Shown piece after piece: positions 5,664 to 6,453 of a stretch of 6,453 nt of DNA. A model generated the notes under the pieces. The model was not told where the DNA came from, made no database searches, and was given only the letters and a program-made list of their open reading frames with translations. The translations under genes were made by a program, and so were the position numbers. Source of the stretch: Lachnospiraceae bacterium (GTDB taxonomy: Bacteria; Bacillota; Clostridia; Lachnospirales; Lachnospiraceae); NCBI GenBank assembly GCA_024691065.1, contig JAILOA010000020.1, positions 1 through 6,453 on the forward strand, given 5' to 3'. Numbering within the stretch: position 1 is the first letter of the stretch; each line of letters opens with the position of its first letter.

Positions 5664-5974
5664 ACAGGGATGCTTATGTTATAAAACTTCCCGATATAGA
5701 TTAACTCGATGACGGCAATTATCATGTGCTGACAATTGATAAGTCAAATGTAATCAAGTCTGGCGATGGAACAATGATGACTGTGTATCTAAGCAAAGAT
5801 AAAGATTCAGTAGTAAGACAAGTTAATAAAGATGGCTCGATTGGTAAATCTTATAGTATTAAGAACGACAAATTGATAGGATTCTATATGAAGAATGAGA
5901 GAAAGAATAATAATATATTGGCTAAAGTAATAACAAAGGCAATAAAACCAGACAAACCTCTTGCAATCAAATAA
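5645..5974 (+). pseudogene. Decayed coding frame of unknown family, interrupted by TAA
   Basis: One reading frame stays protein-like from about 5645 to the stop at 5972-5974, apart from a single TAA at 5702-5704. Before it the frame reads VTEDRDAYVIKLPDID; after it, LDDGNYHVLTIDKSNVIKS and then a basic, beta-rich sequence (TVYLSKDKDSVVRQV, SIKNDKLIGFYM) ending in a Lys-rich tail. Only the part from GTG 5726 (82 codons) can be read without a stop, and it has no ribosome binding site. Both features suggest the 3' fragment of a larger gene that lost its start and then acquired a nonsense change. I cannot name the family; a mobile-element accessory protein is a guess. The real 3' end appears intact. 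It lies between a strong terminator and the toxin locus, in an area with no other gene. Confidence 0.5.
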
Positions 5975-5989
5975 ATATAATGATAATCT
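5961..5989 (+). promoter_or_regulatory. Candidate promoter of the toxin mRNA
   Basis: TTGCAA (5961-5966) and TAATCT (5984-5989) are 17 bases apart, with an extended -10 TG at 5981-5982. A start about 7 bases further on would fall at 5996, exactly at the first base of the GCGCGG...CCGCGT hairpin. The -10 hexamer is weak; an overlapping TATAAT at 5976-5981 lacks a -35 match. Confidence 0.45.
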
Positions 5990-5995
5990 ATAAAT

Positions 5996-6011
5996 GCGCG
6001 GGTAACCGCGT
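5996..6011 (+). other. GNRA-capped 5' hairpin of the toxin transcript
   Basis: CGCGG (5997-6001) pairs with CCGCG (6006-6010) around a GTAA tetraloop of the GNRA class, and the stem extends by a G-U pair at 5996/6011. A GC-rich stem at the very 5' end is known to protect several type I toxin mRNAs from decay. The match with the predicted start site is an inference. Confidence 0.5.
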
Positions 6012-6021
6012 AATATATGAG

Positions 6022-6090
6022 CACCTATGACAGGGTGGTAGCCTCCCAAAGCTATACCGGCTTGCTGGAATACATAGTAGAGGAGGTGGT
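6022..6090 (+). promoter_or_regulatory. Toxin leader with anti-Shine-Dalgarno segments
   Basis: The toxin ribosome binding site is AGGAGGTGGT (6081-6090). Two upstream segments can pair with it: CCTCC (6042-6046) with GGAGG (6082-6086), and CACCT (6022-6026) with AGGTG (6084-6088). CCTCCC can instead fold locally with GGGTGG (6033-6038) over a TAG loop with one T-T mismatch, which would free the binding site. This is the kind of switch known in type I toxin mRNAs, where the full-length transcript is poorly translated until it refolds or is processed. Confidence 0.45.
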
Positions 6091-6094
6091 GTCT

Positions 6095-6208
6095 ATGTCA
6101 GTCTTTGAAATCATTACGATTGTGCTGGGAGTGATCGGCTTGCTGATATCGCTTGGCACACTGATTATAACACTGCTTTCTTATCTTTACGATAAAAAGC
6201 GAAAATAA
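6095..6208 (+). CDS. Holin-like type I toxin, small membrane peptide (37 aa)
   Basis: The product is a 37-residue peptide starting MSVFEIITIVLGVIG. It has one hydrophobic helix (about 5-30) and a charged tail, YDKKRK. This is the pattern of the Firmicute putative holin-like toxin group (Hol_Tox-like), whose members insert in the membrane and depolarise it. The start at ATG 6095 is chosen because AGGAGGTGGT lies just upstream; an in-frame ATG at 6017 would add 26 residues but has no binding site and would begin inside the structured leader. Base composition differs from the neighbours: codons such as CTG, GTG, ATC and GGC are frequent, which suggests separate acquisition. A convergent antisense RNA overlaps the stop codon and 3' UTR. 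The family call rests on length, composition and the antisense context. Confidence 0.8.
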   Translation: MSVFEIITIVLGVIGLLISLGTLIITLLSYLYDKKRK

Positions 6209-6240
6209 AAATGCCAATCCTGTCGGCAAACAGGATTGGC
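6202..6240 (-). terminator. Rho-independent terminator of the antitoxin RNA
   Basis: An 11-bp perfect stem, GCCAATCCTGT (6213-6223) and ACAGGATTGGC (6230-6240), has a 6-base loop. Read on the minus strand it is followed by ATTTTTATTTT, ending at 6202. The T run covers the complement of the toxin stop codon (6206-6208). On the + strand no T run follows, so it terminates only the antisense transcript. Confidence 0.8.
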
Positions 6241-6301
6241 GGTGTCCATAAGGACATTTGACATTCTTGAGGCATCCACTTTGGAGTGGGTGCTCTTTAT
6301 T
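6203..6301 (-). ncRNA. Antisense antitoxin RNA of the type I toxin-antitoxin pair
   Basis: A short RNA on the minus strand is predicted to start near 6301, 7 bases after its -10 box, and to end at the T-rich run at 6211-6202. At about 100 nt it covers the toxin stop codon and the whole toxin 3' UTR, so the two RNAs would be fully complementary there. It folds into three consecutive stem-loops: 6295-6269, 6256-6243 (TGTCC/GGACA around a 4-base loop) and the terminator stem 6240-6213. Convergent 3' overlap is the layout of TxpA/RatA and BsrG/SR4, where the antisense RNA promotes toxin mRNA decay or blocks translation. The ends are predictions from promoter and terminator only. Confidence 0.7.
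6269..6301 (+). terminator. Terminator of the toxin mRNA
   Basis: GAGGCATCCACT (6269-6280) pairs with AGTGGGTGCTC (6285-6295), an 11-bp stem with one bulged G (6272), one G-U pair and a TTGG loop, followed by TTTATT. The T run is modest, so some read-through is possible. The same stem forms the first hairpin of the antisense RNA. Confidence 0.6.
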
Positions 6302-6307
6302 AAGTAA

Positions 6308-6336
6308 AATATATCACTATTACCAATAAAAATCAA
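6308..6336 (-). promoter_or_regulatory. Extended -10 promoter of the antitoxin RNA
   Basis: On the minus strand the -35 box is TTGATT (complement of 6331-6336) and the -10 box is TATATT (complement of 6308-6313), separated by exactly 17 bases. TG one base before the -10 makes it an extended -10 promoter. It is the best-looking promoter in the window, as expected for an antitoxin RNA that must be in excess. Confidence 0.65.
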
Positions 6337-6350
6337 TATAAACTTTCAAG

Positions 6351-6397
6351 AGAGCTTATCTTTTGCGTGATTAAATGCAGAAGGTAAGCTCTTTTTT
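6351..6397 (+). terminator. 16-bp hairpin terminator near the right edge
   Basis: AGAGCTTATCTTTTGC (6351-6366) pairs with GCAGAAGGTAAGCTCT (6377-6392), a 16-bp stem whose mismatches are only two G-U pairs, around a 10-base loop. TTTTT follows (6393-6397). Only the + strand has the T run. It could catch read-through from the toxin gene, or act as an attenuator of the possible gene starting at 6413. Confidence 0.75.
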
Positions 6398-6412
6398 CTT
6401 TAGGATACACTT

Positions 6413-6453
6413 ATGGCATCTACAGTACAAGACATGAGAAAAATAAGAATGAG
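6413..6453 (+). CDS. Possible start of a new gene, cut by the window edge
   Basis: ATG 6413 opens a frame reading MASTVQDMRKIRM up to the window end, with AGGA (6402-6405) 7 bases upstream as a weak ribosome binding site. Thirteen codons are too few to name a family. It lies 16 bases after a terminator, so it would need read-through. It may equally be a chance open frame. Confidence 0.25.
   Translation, partial: MASTVQDMRKIRM

Noticed and set aside
5807..6049. Minus-strand 80-codon open frame
   Set aside because: It spans the gene relic and the toxin promoter in reverse and has no start signals.
6017..6094. Longer 63-aa form of the toxin starting at ATG 6017
   Set aside because: No ribosome binding site precedes it, it starts inside the structured leader, and ATG 6095 has a strong AGGAGG site. 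It is kept only as an alternative.
6351..6397. Insertion-sequence end
   Set aside because: The hairpin has a T run as in terminators, there is no matching inverted repeat elsewhere in the window and no transposase is visible.
1..6453. CRISPR array, tRNA or rRNA gene
   Set aside because: No regularly spaced direct repeats, cloverleaf pattern or conserved rRNA segment was seen on either strand.

Overview
The window looks like chromosomal DNA of a low-GC Clostridia-type Firmicute, probably in or near Lachnospiraceae. The reasons are AT-rich codon use, strong AGGAGG-type ribosome binding sites, short spacing between genes, and the protein families present. Almost everything reads on the + strand. 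The left part (1-3469) is the 3' end of a type 1 BREX phage-defence operon: the C-terminal part of pglZ (phosphatase-fold protein) and a complete brxL (AAA+ protein with a Lon-like domain). Between them lies a scar (1139-1327) with the first 26 codons of a DUF4268/PD-(D/E)XK-type gene and a second coding-like tail, which suggests that an accessory gene was deleted from the operon.

The middle part (3470-5474) follows brxL. It holds a frameshifted Cys-containing micro-ORF, two small, very acidic unknown ORFs that share one reading frame and are separated by a single amber codon, a 75-aa XRE/Cro-type regulator, a hairpin terminator, and a WYL-domain regulator that stops where its C-terminal WCX region should begin. 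The XRE gene is preceded by an 8-bp perfect inverted repeat at a promoter-like region. The terminator between XRE and WYL leaves almost no room for a separate WYL promoter, so WYL expression probably depends on read-through.

The right part (5475-6453) has no large gene. It contains two tandem hairpins (the second a strong terminator), a separate inverted repeat, a decayed coding frame interrupted by TAA, and a compact type I toxin-antitoxin locus. The toxin is a 37-aa holin-like single-span membrane peptide. Its putative mRNA starts with a GNRA-capped hairpin, carries a leader that can mask the ribosome binding site, and ends at a terminator. A convergent antisense RNA of about 100 nt, with a good extended -10 promoter and its own terminator, overlaps the toxin stop codon and the whole 3' UTR. 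After a further 16-bp hairpin terminator, the window ends at the possible first codons of another gene.

Taken together this is the downstream edge of a defence island: BREX effector genes, regulators, an addiction-type RNA/toxin pair, and several gene remnants left by recombination. The least explained items are the acidic amber-split pair after brxL and the leader architecture of the toxin locus. All family assignments rest on motif recognition by eye; no database search was run.
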